Positions 43,953 through 52,809 of a DNA stretch of 64,000 nucleotides are shown one piece after another (position 1 is the first letter of the stretch; each line of letters begins with the position of its first letter). The stretch is from Herbidospora galbida (GTDB lineage: Bacteria; Actinomycetota; Actinomycetes; Streptosporangiales; Streptosporangiaceae). The translations under genes and the position numbers were made by a program. The notes below the pieces were generated by a model. That model had not been told where the DNA came from. It did no database searches and was given only the letters and a program-made list of their open reading frames with translations. The stretch is from NCBI RefSeq assembly GCF_005233835.1, contig NZ_SZQA01000005.1, forward strand, positions 124,001 to 188,000, in the 5' to 3' direction.

Positions 43953-44399
43953 ATGCGCGAGGACGAATCGCTCGGCGCTCTGGTCGCCGAGGCGAGCACC
44001 CATGTTTCCACGCTGGTGAGGGCGGAGATCGAGCTCGCCAAGAGCGAGCTCAAGTTCGACGCGAAGCGGGTGGGCATGGCCACCGGCCTGTTCGCCGCCG
44101 CCGCCTTCACGCTCCACCTGGTCCTGATCCTGGCCTCCTTCACGATCGCCTACGTCCTGCACGACGCCGTCGGCCTGTCGACCTGGCTGTCATTCCTGAT
44201 CGTCACCGTGTTCTACCTGGTGGTGGCCGGGGTCCTGGGCTTCGTCGGCTACCGCAGGCTGCAGGGCCTGGCCGGGTTCAAGCGCACCAGGCGCTCGCTC
44301 CAGAGCCTCAAGTCCACCGACGAGACGCCCCACATCGAGCCGGTGGCCACGACCACCGCGGGCGAGGTGGGCGCCCACCGCGCCACGATCGCGTCATGA
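43953..44399 (+). CDS. phage holin family protein (DUF1469/Rv3669-like)
   Basis: 148 aa. An amphipathic N-terminal helix ('LVAEASTHVSTLVRAEIELAKSE' in part) is followed by two close membrane helices (about 45-70 and 75-105). This is the actinobacterial 'phage holin' family, a chromosomal envelope protein without phage context. AGGAGA eight bases before ATG 43953 sets the start. It ends by overlapping the epoxide-hydrolase-like gene by 4 bp. Confidence 0.88.
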   Translation: MREDESLGALVAEASTHVSTLVRAEIELAKSELKFDAKRVGMATGLFAAAAFTLHLVLILASFTIAYVLHDAVGLSTWLSFLIVTVFYLVVAGVLGFVGYRRLQGLAGFKRTRRSLQSLKSTDETPHIEPVATTTAGEVGAHRATIAS

Positions 44400-45322
44400 A
44401 ACAGGCCCCGGAGGAGAACCAGCTGGTCCGGGCCGAGGGCCCGTGGGAACACCGCTGGATCCACGCCGGGGGCACCCGCTTCCACGTGGTGGAGGCCGGT
44501 GAGGGCCCGCTCGTCCTGCTGCTGCACGGCTTCCCGCAGTTCTGGTGGACGTGGCGGCACCAGCTGGAGGCCCTGCCCGCGGCCGGCTACCGGGCGGTCG
44601 CGGTCGATCTCCGGGGGTACGGCGCCAGCGACAAGCCGCCCCGGGGATACGACCTGCCGACCCTGGCCGGAGACGCGGCCGGCCTGATCAGGGCCATGGG
44701 CGAGACCGGCGCCATCGTCGTCGGCCACGGGTGGGGCGGCTGGACGGGCTGGACGATGGCCGCCCGCGAGGCCAAGTTCGTACGCCGCCTGGTGGTCGTC
44801 TCGGCGCCGCACCCTTTGCGGCTGCGCACGGCCATGCTCACCGACCCACGGCAGCTGCGGGCCAGCGGCCACGCGTTCGGCTTCCAGCTGCCGCTGTGGC
44901 CCGAACACCGGCTGACCCGCAAGAACGCCGCCCGCGTCGGCCGGCTGCTCGACACGTGGTCGGGCCCCGCCTGGCCGTCCGAGGAGCTCAACCCGGTCTA
45001 CCAGGACGTCTTCCAGATCCCGGCGTCGGCCCACTGCGCCCTGGAATACCACCGCTGGTTCGCCCGCTCGCAGTTGCGCCCCGACGGCCGCCGCTACGCC
45101 CGTCAGATGCGCCGCGAGGTCGAGGCCCCGACCCTCCAGCTCCACGGCGCGCTCGACACGTGCATGCTGCCCCGCACCGCCCAGGGGTCGGGCCAGTTCG
45201 TCGCCGCCCCCTACCGCTGGCGGCTGATCGAGGGCACGGGCCACTTCCCCCACGAAGAACGCCCCGACGTCTTCAACGCCGAGCTGACCTCCTGGCTGGC
45301 CGACCCCGAACCCGACCGATGA
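44396..45322 (+). CDS. epoxide-hydrolase-like alpha/beta hydrolase with altered nucleophile (EphE-like)
   Basis: 308 aa, EphE/Rv3670 position. The oxyanion motif HGFPQFW (44-50) and the Asp and His of the triad ('HGALDTCM', 'EGTGHFPHEE') are present, but the nucleophile elbow reads Gly-His-Gly112-Trp-Gly where epoxide hydrolases have Gly-His-Asp-Trp-Gly. The codon is GGG, so this is not one base from Asp in two steps: GAC/GAT to GGC/GGT is one base, GGG is two. Classic epoxide hydrolysis should be impossible; a structural or other hydrolytic role may be retained. Coupled to the genes on both sides by 4-bp overlaps. Confidence 0.85.
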   Translation: MKQAPEENQLVRAEGPWEHRWIHAGGTRFHVVEAGEGPLVLLLHGFPQFWWTWRHQLEALPAAGYRAVAVDLRGYGASDKPPRGYDLPTLAGDAAGLIRAMGETGAIVVGHGWGGWTGWTMAAREAKFVRRLVVVSAPHPLRLRTAMLTDPRQLRASGHAFGFQLPLWPEHRLTRKNAARVGRLLDTWSGPAWPSEELNPVYQDVFQIPASAHCALEYHRWFARSQLRPDGRRYARQMRREVEAPTLQLHGALDTCMLPRTAQGSGQFVAAPYRWRLIEGTGHFPHEERPDVFNAELTSWLADPEPDR

Positions 45323-45753
45323 GCCGCGACCGCGACGCCGAGGGCCGGGCCCGCAGCGCCCGTCCCCGCGACGCCTTCGGCCGCCCGCTCCCCCACGGCG
45401 CCGAGGGCGTGGCCCGCGTCCCCGACGACTACGCCCCCACGGCCGAGCAGGCCGTCGCCGACGGCGTCGAGATGCTCCGCCTCGACCGCCCGTTCCACGC
45501 CCACGAGATCTTCGAAGGCCGCTGGAAGTCCTGCCCGCCCGACGAGAGGGAACTGTGGCAGGGCCTCGCGCAGATCTGCGTCGGCCTGACCCACCTGCAG
45601 CGGGGGAACGCGCGGGGCGCGGAGACGCTGCTGGAACGCGGCGCGGCCCGCCTGGTCCCGGTCGAGGGCCGGCCCTACGGAATCGACGCGGCCCGGGCCG
45701 CCCGGGCGCGGTCGGTCGCCGACCTCCTGGCCGCGCTGGGAGCCGAGCTCTAG
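45319..45753 (+). CDS. DUF309 domain protein
   Basis: 144 aa, cytoplasmic, helical. The DUF309 signature is 'FHAHEIFEGRWKSCPPDEREL' (partly quoted) with 'LWQGLAQICVGLTHLQRGNARGA'. Its ATG overlaps the stop of the preceding hydrolase and its stop (TAG) overlaps the convergent MFS stop within CTAG. DUF309 proteins have no agreed function; an all-helical domain with a conserved His-x2-Glu could bind metal. Confidence 0.88.
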   Translation: MSRDRDAEGRARSARPRDAFGRPLPHGAEGVARVPDDYAPTAEQAVADGVEMLRLDRPFHAHEIFEGRWKSCPPDERELWQGLAQICVGLTHLQRGNARGAETLLERGAARLVPVEGRPYGIDAARAARARSVADLLAALGAEL

Positions 45754-46934
45754 GCGGAGACCTCCGCGGGTCCGGGCCGCAGACCCGGAGCCAGGGCCAG
45801 GGTGACCGCGAGCGACGCCACGGCCAGCACCGTCATCGCGGTCGCCGGGCTGCTGAACTGGGCCACCGACCCCGCCACCGCCGCGCCCACCCCCTGCATG
45901 ACCATCATCCCCGAGCCGTTCAGACCCAGGGCGTGCCCGCTGAGCTCGTCGGGGGTGAGGGCCATCAGCCGTTCCTGGAGGAGCAGGCCGGCGGCGTACC
46001 CGACGGAGGCGAGGGTCACCGCGGCGACCGCGACGCCGATCGGCGGGTCGGTGAAGAAGACCAGGTAGGGGACGGCCAGGAGGAGGCGCATCGGGGCGCC
46101 CAGCCGTGGCCGCCATCCGGCCGGGACGAACCGCCCGATGAGGGTGTCGCCGATCAGCATACCGAAGGCGGCGAAGGCGAACAGGACGCCGGCGCGGCCC
46201 GGGTCGTACGAGACGAACAGCGATTCGCACCCCACGATCAGCCCGTTCGGCACCCAGAGGGCCAGGAAGACATACCGCCGGGGCTTGGACGCCCACAGCC
46301 GCGAATTGCCCTGCCACGTCTGCGCCACCGACGGCCGCCCGGCCGCGCGCGGCGGCCGTTTCGACAGCCCGACCAGCACGACCAGCGCCGCGACGAACTC
46401 CAGGGCGGCGCTGATCAGCAGCGTCTGGACGGGGGTGAGCAGCGCGACCAGCAGCCCGCCGGCCGCGAACCCGGCGATCTGCGAACCGCCGACGGCCATG
46501 TTGAGCACGGAGCGGCCGAGCAGGAACCCGTCCCGCGTGAGGATCTCGTTCAGCAGCCCGTAACGCACCCCGCCGCCGACCGACGCGACCACGCCGACCA
46601 CGACCAGCACGGCGAACCGCACCGCGATCGGCAGGTCGGGCACGGCCTGCACAGCCGAGCCGAGCCCGAACACCACGGCGAGCCCCGAGAGCGCCATCCG
46701 GGGCGGCAGCCGGTCGGCGGCCGACATCAGCAACGTCGCCCCGAAGACCTGCGCGAGCAGCGGCCCGAACATGGCCAGCGCCGACAGCAACGGCGACCCG
46801 GTCGCCTCGAACACGAGCGTCCCGAGCGCGAGATTCCCGATCGTCGAGGCCACGACCTGCAACGTGGACGTCGCGAACAGGGGCGCGAACTCCTTGGTAG
46901 CGAACAACTCCCGATATGTACGCATGAGGAGCAC
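45750..46934 (-). CDS. MFS transporter
   Basis: 394 aa, about 12 membrane segments in two halves, resembling the MFS_3/enterobactin-exporter-like group of putative drug exporters. GTG 46934 is preferred, with GGGGA six bases upstream; ATG 46925 is possible. It is divergent from the ArsR-type regulator at 47026, 91 bp away, which probably controls it. The stop overlaps that of the DUF309 gene by 4 bp. Confidence 0.86.
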   Translation of the reverse strand: MLLMRTYRELFATKEFAPLFATSTLQVVASTIGNLALGTLVFEATGSPLLSALAMFGPLLAQVFGATLLMSAADRLPPRMALSGLAVVFGLGSAVQAVPDLPIAVRFAVLVVVGVVASVGGGVRYGLLNEILTRDGFLLGRSVLNMAVGGSQIAGFAAGGLLVALLTPVQTLLISAALEFVAALVVLVGLSKRPPRAAGRPSVAQTWQGNSRLWASKPRRYVFLALWVPNGLIVGCESLFVSYDPGRAGVLFAFAAFGMLIGDTLIGRFVPAGWRPRLGAPMRLLLAVPYLVFFTDPPIGVAVAAVTLASVGYAAGLLLQERLMALTPDELSGHALGLNGSGMMVMQGVGAAVAGSVAQFSSPATAMTVLAVASLAVTLALAPGLRPGPAEVSA

Positions 46935-47025
46935 ATTCCATCCCCGCAGGTCAGACCAGGTAAGGTTTCGCGCGGACGCGAAACGACCGGCCCCGAAGGC
47001 CTCTGAATCGATCGGGAGGGTGTGC

Positions 47026-47985
47026 ATGGGCTGGTGGCAGATCGGCGCCGACACGTTGGCCGGGAGCAGGTTCGTGGTGTCGCCGCTCGCCGAGACCACC
47101 GCGTGCATGTTCGCCCTCGGCCGCGCCCACCCCGCCCACCCCGGTGAGCAGCACTGGTTCGAGCGGCACGCCGACCGCTACAAGGCCCGCCTCGCCGACG
47201 ACCCCCTCGACGCCCTGCTGATGCGCGCCGCGAACGGAGCCGAGTGGGTCGCCGACTTCCTCGTCCCGACGCCCGCCGGAACCGGGGAACCGACGTTCGA
47301 TGACGAGGTCGCCACCATCAGGGCCACCCCGCCCGACGTCGTGTACGCCGACCTCGAGGTCTCACTCGGCCGCATGCTGCCCGGCCCGCTGCGCCGCACC
47401 GACCTGGCCGAACGGGCGGCGTGCGTACTGGAATGGGTGTGGAAGGAGGCGGTCGAACCCACCTGGGACCGGCGCAGGCGCGTCCTCGAAGCCGACATCA
47501 TCGGCCGCATCGGCAGCCTCAGCATGGGCGGCTGGGAGGCGGCGCTCAACGACATGCGGCCGGGCATGCGCTGGCTCGGCGACAGCCGCTTGCAGATCAA
47601 CACGACCAGCAACCCGCCCCGCGACCTCGCGACGGCGCGGCTGATGTTCGTGCCGGTCACGCCCCGGCACAGATGGGTGTCGTGGGAGCATCCGCACCGA
47701 TACGCGGTGATCTATCCGGCCGCGGGCGTCCTCACCGAGATCCGCGACGTCTCCAAGCCGCTCGGGCGGCTGCTCGGCAGCGCCCGCGCGACCGTGCTCG
47801 TCCTGCTCGACACCCCGAAGAGCACGACGCAGCTCGTCGCGCTGACCGGCCAGGGGCTCGGTTCGGTGGGCCGCCATCTGAAGGTGCTGCTCGACGCGGG
47901 CCTGATCGAACGCCGCCGGGCGGGCAAGTCGGTCCTCTACTACCGCAGCCGCACCGGCGACGCGGTGGTGGCGTCGTCGGGATAG
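47026..47985 (+). CDS. ArsR-like winged-helix transcriptional regulator
   Basis: 319 aa. The last 75 residues are a winged-helix domain of the ArsR type ('LVALTGQGLGSVGRHLKVLLDAGLIERRRAGKSVLYYR', in parts). The first 240 residues are an actinobacterial effector region of unknown ligand. ATG 47026 is set by GGGAGGG five bases upstream. It stands divergent to the MFS gene; autoregulation and control of the transporter are likely. It ends 4 bp before the convergent ABC-F stop. Confidence 0.85.
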   Translation: MGWWQIGADTLAGSRFVVSPLAETTACMFALGRAHPAHPGEQHWFERHADRYKARLADDPLDALLMRAANGAEWVADFLVPTPAGTGEPTFDDEVATIRATPPDVVYADLEVSLGRMLPGPLRRTDLAERAACVLEWVWKEAVEPTWDRRRRVLEADIIGRIGSLSMGGWEAALNDMRPGMRWLGDSRLQINTTSNPPRDLATARLMFVPVTPRHRWVSWEHPHRYAVIYPAAGVLTEIRDVSKPLGRLLGSARATVLVLLDTPKSTTQLVALTGQGLGSVGRHLKVLLDAGLIERRRAGKSVLYYRSRTGDAVVASSG

Positions 47986-47989
47986 CCGC

Positions 47990-49576
47990 TCACGACCAGA
48001 CCGGTTCGGCGCTCTCGAAGACGGTCCCGTCGGCCCCGAAGACCAGGAACCGGTCGAAGTCGGCCGCGAACCACCGGTCGTGCGTCACCGCCAGCACCGT
48101 GCCGGTGAAGCCCGCCAGCCCCTGTTGCAGGGCCTCGGCGCCGGCCAGGTCGAGGTTGTCGGTGGGCTCGTCGAGCAGGAGCAACGTCGCCCCCGACAGC
48201 TCCAGCAGCAGGATCTGCAGTCGCGCCTGCTGTCCGCCCGACAGGGTCTCGAACGGCTGGTTGGCGGCGGGAGCGAGTTCATAACGCGCCAGCGCGGCCA
48301 TCGCCTCGTTCAGGATCAGCGCGCCGGCCGCCATGACCAGTTCGACCGGCCGGCGGCCGTGCAGGTCGGGCCGCGCGTGGGTCTGGACGAAGCGGCCGGG
48401 CCGCACCCGCGCCCCGAGCCGGACCGCCGGGTTCGTCCCGTCGTAGGCCGCCTCCACGACCTGGAGGAACGTCGACTTGCCCGACCCGTTGGAGCCCAGC
48501 ACGCCCACCCGCTCGCCGAACCAGACCTCGGCGCCGAACGGTTCGGTCAGCCCGGCCAGCTCCAGGCCTTCGCAGGTCACGGCACGTTTCCCGGTCCGGC
48601 CGCCGCGCAGCCGGATGCGGACGTTCTGGGCCTTCGGCGCGCGTTCGGGCGGTCCGGCCTGCTCGAACCGGCCGAGCCGGGTGCGGGCGGCGCGGTAGGC
48701 CGACGAGAGGGCGTCGTTGTTGGCCGAGGTCTGCCGCAGGGTGTGGACGAGCTGCCGGAGCTTGGCGTGCTCCTCCTCCCAGCGGCGGCGGCGCTCCTCC
48801 AGCCGGTCGATCCGGTCGGCGCGGGCGGTGGCGTAGGTCGCGAAGCCGCCGCCGTGGATCCAGACGCCGCGGTCCTCCACGGTGACGACGCGGTCGGCCA
48901 CGTTCGCCAGGAGCTGCCGGTCGTGGGAGACCAGCAGCACCGTCTTGCCGCTGGCGGCCAGCCGGCTTTCCAGCCACTGCTTCCCGGCGACGTCGAGGTA
49001 GTTGTCGGGCTCGTCGAGCAGCAGGACCTCGTCGGGGCCGCGCAGCAGGGCCTCCAGGACGAGCCGTTTCTGCTCCCCGCCCGACAGCGTCGTGACCTGG
49101 CGTCCGCGGACCGCCTCGAACGGCAGGCCCATCGACGCGGTCACGCACACGTCCCAGACGGTCTCCATGGCGTAGCCGCCGGCGTCGGCGTAGTCGGAGA
49201 CGGCCTGCGCGTAGGTGAGCTGGGCCGCCTCGTCGTCGCGGGCGGCCAGCGCCGCCTCGGCCGCCGACACGGCCTCGGCCGCGGCCTTGACGTGCGGGGG
49301 CGCGACCGACAGCAGCAGGTCGTGGACGGTGCTCCGGTCGCGGATGCTCCCGACGAACTGCCGCATGACGCCGAGCCCGCCGGTCTGCGCCACCCGCCCG
49401 TCGTCAGGTAGCAGGTCGCCGGCGATGAGCCTGAGCAGGGTGGTCTTGCCCGCGCCGTTCGGCCCGACCAGCCCCGCCTTCACGCCGTCGCCGACCCGGA
49501 ACGACACGTCGCTGAGCAGCAGACGCCCGTCGGGCAGGACGTAACTCAGATGATCGACTTCGACATGGCCCGGCAT
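47990..49576 (-). CDS. ABC-F family ribosome-associated ATPase
   Basis: 528 aa, two nucleotide-binding domains and no membrane part. First NBD: Walker A 'GPNGAGKTT', 'LSGGEQKRLVLEALL', 'LLLDEPDNYLD'. Second: 'GSNGSGKST', 'LSGGQQARLQILLLEL', 'LLLDEPTDNLD'. The Arg-rich linker (about 235-300) is the ribosome-facing P-site motif region. ABC-F proteins act in translation, some as antibiotic protectors; a divergent TetR gene with a large operator suggests induction by a ribosome-targeting compound. ATG 49576 has GGAGG five bases upstream. Confidence 0.92.
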   Translation of the reverse strand: MPGHVEVDHLSYVLPDGRLLLSDVSFRVGDGVKAGLVGPNGAGKTTLLRLIAGDLLPDDGRVAQTGGLGVMRQFVGSIRDRSTVHDLLLSVAPPHVKAAAEAVSAAEAALAARDDEAAQLTYAQAVSDYADAGGYAMETVWDVCVTASMGLPFEAVRGRQVTTLSGGEQKRLVLEALLRGPDEVLLLDEPDNYLDVAGKQWLESRLAASGKTVLLVSHDRQLLANVADRVVTVEDRGVWIHGGGFATYATARADRIDRLEERRRRWEEEHAKLRQLVHTLRQTSANNDALSSAYRAARTRLGRFEQAGPPERAPKAQNVRIRLRGGRTGKRAVTCEGLELAGLTEPFGAEVWFGERVGVLGSNGSGKSTFLQVVEAAYDGTNPAVRLGARVRPGRFVQTHARPDLHGRRPVELVMAAGALILNEAMAALARYELAPAANQPFETLSGGQQARLQILLLELSGATLLLLDEPTDNLDLAGAEALQQGLAGFTGTVLAVTHDRWFAADFDRFLVFGADGTVFESAEPVWS

Positions 49577-49586
49577 CTCACCCTCC

Positions 49587-49633
49587 ACCGGATCGTTGTT
49601 CGAGTAACCGGACCAACGATCCGGTCCTCGAAC
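49587..49633. promoter_or_regulatory. TetR operator between ABC-F and tetR genes
   Basis: ACCGGATCGTTG (49587-49598) and CAACGATCCGGT (49614-49625) are perfect 12-bp inverted repeats 15 bp apart. A second imperfect palindrome, GTTCGAG (49598-49604) with CTCGAAC (49627-49633), is interleaved. The block starts 11 bp before the ABC-F ATG and ends about 20 bp before the TetR GTG, so one bound repressor could block both genes. Confidence 0.75.
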
Positions 49634-49653
49634 GTCATACTAGACTCGGCCAG

Positions 49654-50334
49654 GTGAACGCGAGAACCGGTGGGGTGTGGCTGAGGGCGTCCAGCCGCGA
49701 AGAACGGGGTGGCCCCCCGCTCAGCAGGCGGCGGATCGTCGAAGAGGCCGTGGCGCTGCTCGACGCCGAGGGGGCCGACCGGCTGACCATGCGGCGGCTG
49801 GCCGAGCGGCTCGGCACCGGGTCGACGACCCTCTACTGGCACGTGAAGACCAAAGACGACGTCCTCGACCTCGCGCTCGACGCGATCTTCGCCGCCGTCC
49901 CGATCCCCGAAGATCAGGAATGGCGGGCGGGCGTCACCCGCCTGATCGGCGACTGGCGGGCCACCCTGCTGCGCCATCCCTGGTCGGCCGCGCTACTGGG
50001 CCGCCCGATGCTGGGGCCGAACGTGCTGGCCAGAAGCGATTTCCTGTACGCCGCCCTCATCGGCGCCGGAGTCGCCGAACCCCACCTCACGGCCGCCGCG
50101 TTCGGGCTGTCGAACTTCGTCATCGGCTCGGCCCTCATGCAGGCGACCTGGCTCGTCAACGCCGACGCCGAGACCCGCGACGCCGCCCGCGACCACATGG
50201 ACCACCAGCGCGACCGCTACCCGGCCCTCGCCGCGCACGGCCCGCTGACCGCGACCGACGACTGGGACGAGAGCTTCGAGCGCGGCCTGAACTGGCTGCT
50301 CGACGGGGTCGAGGCCACGATCGCGACCGGTTAG
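49654..50334 (+). CDS. TetR/AcrR family repressor (TetR_C type)
   Basis: 226 aa. Helix-turn-helix at about 22-70: 'LSRRRIVEEAVALLDAEGADRLTMRRLAERLGTGSTTLYWHVKTKDDVLD' in parts, with the Leu-Tyr-Trp-His-Val motif of the TetR branch that has the TetR_C ligand domain. The remainder is all-helical. GTG start without a Shine-Dalgarno; a -10-like TAGACT at 49641-49646 suggests leaderless transcription. Likely controls itself and the ABC-F gene. Overlaps marP by 4 bp. Confidence 0.9.
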   Translation: MNARTGGVWLRASSREERGGPPLSRRRIVEEAVALLDAEGADRLTMRRLAERLGTGSTTLYWHVKTKDDVLDLALDAIFAAVPIPEDQEWRAGVTRLIGDWRATLLRHPWSAALLGRPMLGPNVLARSDFLYAALIGAGVAEPHLTAAAFGLSNFVIGSALMQATWLVNADAETRDAARDHMDHQRDRYPALAAHGPLTATDDWDESFERGLNWLLDGVEATIATG

Positions 50335-51521
50335 TCGCACTCCTGCGTGTCGACCCGGGCGATGGCCGCGCTGCCGTCTTCGGCGTCGGTGCGGACCTCT
50401 TCGGCCGTCAGCGCGTAGCCGGTGTCCTTCTGGTCGGTGGCGGCGGCGAAGATGACGCCGAAGACCCGGCCGTCGGGGGCGAGGAGCGGCCCGCCCGAGT
50501 TGCCCGGCTGCACCTCGCCGCGGATCGCGTAGACCTCGCGGTCGACCGTGTGGCGGTTGTAGATGTCGTAGGACTCGGCGGGCTGCTTCACCCGGATGCG
50601 GGCCGGCTTGATGGTGAAGCCGTGGCCCTTCGGGTAGCCCGCAATGATGGCGTCGTCTTTCGACTCGGCCGCCATGTCGAACTTCAGCGGGTTGACGTCG
50701 AGCGACTCGACGTAGAGGACCGCGATGTCGCGGTCGGGGTTGTAGAGAACGACCCGCGCCTCATGGCTGGCGCCCCGGTAGTCGGTCACCCGCAGGTCCT
50801 GCGACACGCCGGCCACGACGTGGGCGTTGGTCATGATGCGGTGCGGGGCGTAGGCGAAGCCGGTGCCCTCGATACGCTTGCGGCAGGTCGGGGCGGTGCC
50901 CTGCACCTTCACGATCGCGCGGCGCGCCCGCGCCAGCTGCGGGTCGTTGATGATGCTCTCGTCGGGGGCGGGCACGTCGACGAACTGCGCGCCGCCGATC
51001 GCGGTGAACACCTCGGGCCACGGCGAGGCGTCGACGAACTCGCGGAAGCCGCGCGTCAGGTCGCGGGCCGCCTCGGGCATCGCCTGGTCCATCGTCTTCA
51101 GCAGCAGGGAGTCGTTCACCTGCTGCTTGGGCAGCGGGAAGTTCATCGAGATGATGAGCGAGCCGATCAGCCAGGCGAACACCAGCACCGACAGGCCGCT
51201 GGCGAGCGAGCCGCCGAAGGCGTCGATGACGCGCGCGGGTTCCCAGGTGACGTGGGAGCGTACGACCGCGCCGATCGTCGAAGAGGCGAACTGGCCGACC
51301 GTCGCGGCGAGGAACACGATGACGATGGCGAGCAGGGCGCGTTCGGTCTCACCGTTGACCAGGGCTCCGGCGATCGGCGGCGCGATGAACATCCCGACCA
51401 GCGCGCCTCCGGCGAAACCCACGAAGCTGAACGCGCCGATGATGAAACCCTGGCGATACCCGGACACCGCGAAGGCCAGAATCAGGCCGATCAGGATGAG
51501 GTCGAGCAGATCGCCTTGCAC
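50331..51521 (-). CDS. marP: MarP-type membrane serine protease
   Basis: 396 aa. Four N-terminal membrane segments (a CvpA-like domain, about 1-125), then a trypsin-like periplasmic protease with triad His234 ('TNAHVV'), Asp265 ('DRDIAVL') and Ser342 ('QPGNSGGPL'). Cys213 and Cys395 match the regulatory disulfide of M. tuberculosis MarP (Rv3671c), which is needed for acid and oxidative stress resistance. GTG start. It is convergent with the TetR gene and lies close to nudL and nth, as in mycobacteria. Confidence 0.93.
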   Translation of the reverse strand: MQGDLLDLILIGLILAFAVSGYRQGFIIGAFSFVGFAGGALVGMFIAPPIAGALVNGETERALLAIVIVFLAATVGQFASSTIGAVVRSHVTWEPARVIDAFGGSLASGLSVLVFAWLIGSLIISMNFPLPKQQVNDSLLLKTMDQAMPEAARDLTRGFREFVDASPWPEVFTAIGGAQFVDVPAPDESIINDPQLARARRAIVKVQGTAPTCRKRIEGTGFAYAPHRIMTNAHVVAGVSQDLRVTDYRGASHEARVVLYNPDRDIAVLYVESLDVNPLKFDMAAESKDDAIIAGYPKGHGFTIKPARIRVKQPAESYDIYNRHTVDREVYAIRGEVQPGNSGGPLLAPDGRVFGVIFAAATDQKDTGYALTAEEVRTDAEDGSAAIARVDTQECD

Positions 51522-51632
51522 GCCTGTTTTCCACCTCTATCGCCACCGGGCCCGGCCACCACCCTTAACCGTATCCAGCCACGCGCGGTCTCGTGCACGG
51601 GTTCTTCGCAGTCCACTCGATATCGTGACGCC

Positions 51633-52178
51633 ATGGGGGGACCTGTTGAGGAACTGATCCAGACCGCACTGGCCGATGGAGACCCGGACGGCCCGACCCG
51701 CTGGGACGCCATCGCCGCCCTGCAAGAACGCGGTGACCTGGAGACATTCACCGCCGCGCGGCGCCTGTGCGCCGCCGACACGGCCACGGAGAGAATTCTC
51801 GGAATAGACATTCTGGGAGAACTCGGGCGTGACCGGCCGTTCGCCGACAAGACCTTGCCGGTGCTGCGTTTCCTGGCCGCGAGCGAGACCGAACCTCGCG
51901 TGCTCTACTCGGTGCTCATCGCCTTCGGTCATCTGCGCGACCCCCGGGCGCTGCCCTCGGTCATCGAACTCGCGTCGCATCCGGAGGCGACGGTCCGCTA
52001 CGGCGCCGCGTACGCCCTCCCCAACGTCGTCGGCCGCCCGGCCGACCCGGCGGGGGTCGCGGCGCTGCGCCGCCTGGCGGCCGACCACGACGACGACGTG
52101 GCCGACTGGGCGACGCTGGGGCTGGCGCTAACGGGAGGCGAGGTTCACGACGTCAGGGGGCAGGTCCTCGATCCGTGA
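51633..52178 (+). CDS. HEAT-repeat protein
   Basis: 181 aa, all-helical, three to four HEAT/PBS-lyase-like repeats ('RILGIDILGELG', 'LYSVLIAFGHLRDPRALPSVIELA', 'VRYGAAYALPNV'). Likely a protein-protein adaptor; partner unknown. ATG 51633 follows a 111-bp divergent region from marP. Its last 51 bp overlap the convergent NUDIX gene, the longest overlap in the window. Confidence 0.78.
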   Translation: MGGPVEELIQTALADGDPDGPTRWDAIAALQERGDLETFTAARRLCAADTATERILGIDILGELGRDRPFADKTLPVLRFLAASETEPRVLYSVLIAFGHLRDPRALPSVIELASHPEATVRYGAAYALPNVVGRPADPAGVAALRRLAADHDDDVADWATLGLALTGGEVHDVRGQVLDP

Positions 52179-52772
52179 CCGGTCCCACGGAACCTCGAAC
52201 CCGCAGGTGGCGAGCATGCCGTCGAGCACTCCGGCGGTGAAGCCCCAGACCAGCAGGCCGCGCACGCGGAACGCGGGGCCGACGAACCCGCTCGGGTGAC
52301 GCAGCTTGAACCGGTTGGCGGGATCGACGAGTTCGGCGACCGGAACGCGTTCGACCGACTCGACCTCGTCTGGTGAGGCGGCGTGGACGGCACAGGGGGT
52401 GTGCCACCAGCCGATGACGGGGGTCACGCGGTTGTCGCTGTGCGAGAGGTAGAGCTCGGGCATGGTGCCGAGCACCTCGACGCCCTCGGGGTCGAGGCCG
52501 GTCTCCTCGGCGGCCTCGCGGAGGGCCGCGCCGACCGGGCCGTCGTCGTCGGGGTCGACCCCGCCGCCGGGGAAGGCGGGCTGGCCGGCGTGGTTGCGTC
52601 CGGTGGAACTGCGCTGGATGAGCAGGATGTCGGGCCCGGCCGGGCCCTCGCCGAACAGCAGCAGAACGGCGGCCCTGCGGCCGCCGTTCCGTGGTGGGCG
52701 CATGGCCGGAGGGACGGGGGATCGACCGGCCTTCTCCGCCGCGTCGGTGATCCAGGCCGGTACGTCGGTCAT
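52128..52772 (-). CDS. CoA pyrophosphatase-type NUDIX hydrolase (Rv3672c-like)
   Basis: 214 aa. The UPF0035/NudL signature 'LLIQRSSTGRNHAGQPAFPGG' (partly quoted) precedes the Nudix box GGxD-x-DDDG-x6-REAAEETGL, in which the usual first Glu is Asp. These enzymes split CoA or related dinucleotides. ATG 52772 has GGAG five bases upstream. 37 bp follow nth, in the conserved mycobacterial order nth-nudix-marP. Confidence 0.9.
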   Translation of the reverse strand: MTDVPAWITDAAEKAGRSPVPPAMRPPRNGGRRAAVLLLFGEGPAGPDILLIQRSSTGRNHAGQPAFPGGGVDPDDDGPVGAALREAAEETGLDPEGVEVLGTMPELYLSHSDNRVTPVIGWWHTPCAVHAASPDEVESVERVPVAELVDPANRFKLRHPSGFVGPAFRVRGLLVWGFTAGVLDGMLATCGFEVPWDRSRIEDLPPDVVNLASR

Positions 52773-52809
52773 GGACACTCCAACCGCCGGCGCCCCGCGA
52801 AGCTTCCCG

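Noticed and set aside
43953-44399. Prophage remnant suggested by a 'holin' gene
   Set aside because: This family is a chromosomal actinobacterial envelope protein in a conserved acs-nhaA-ephE order, with no phage genes around.
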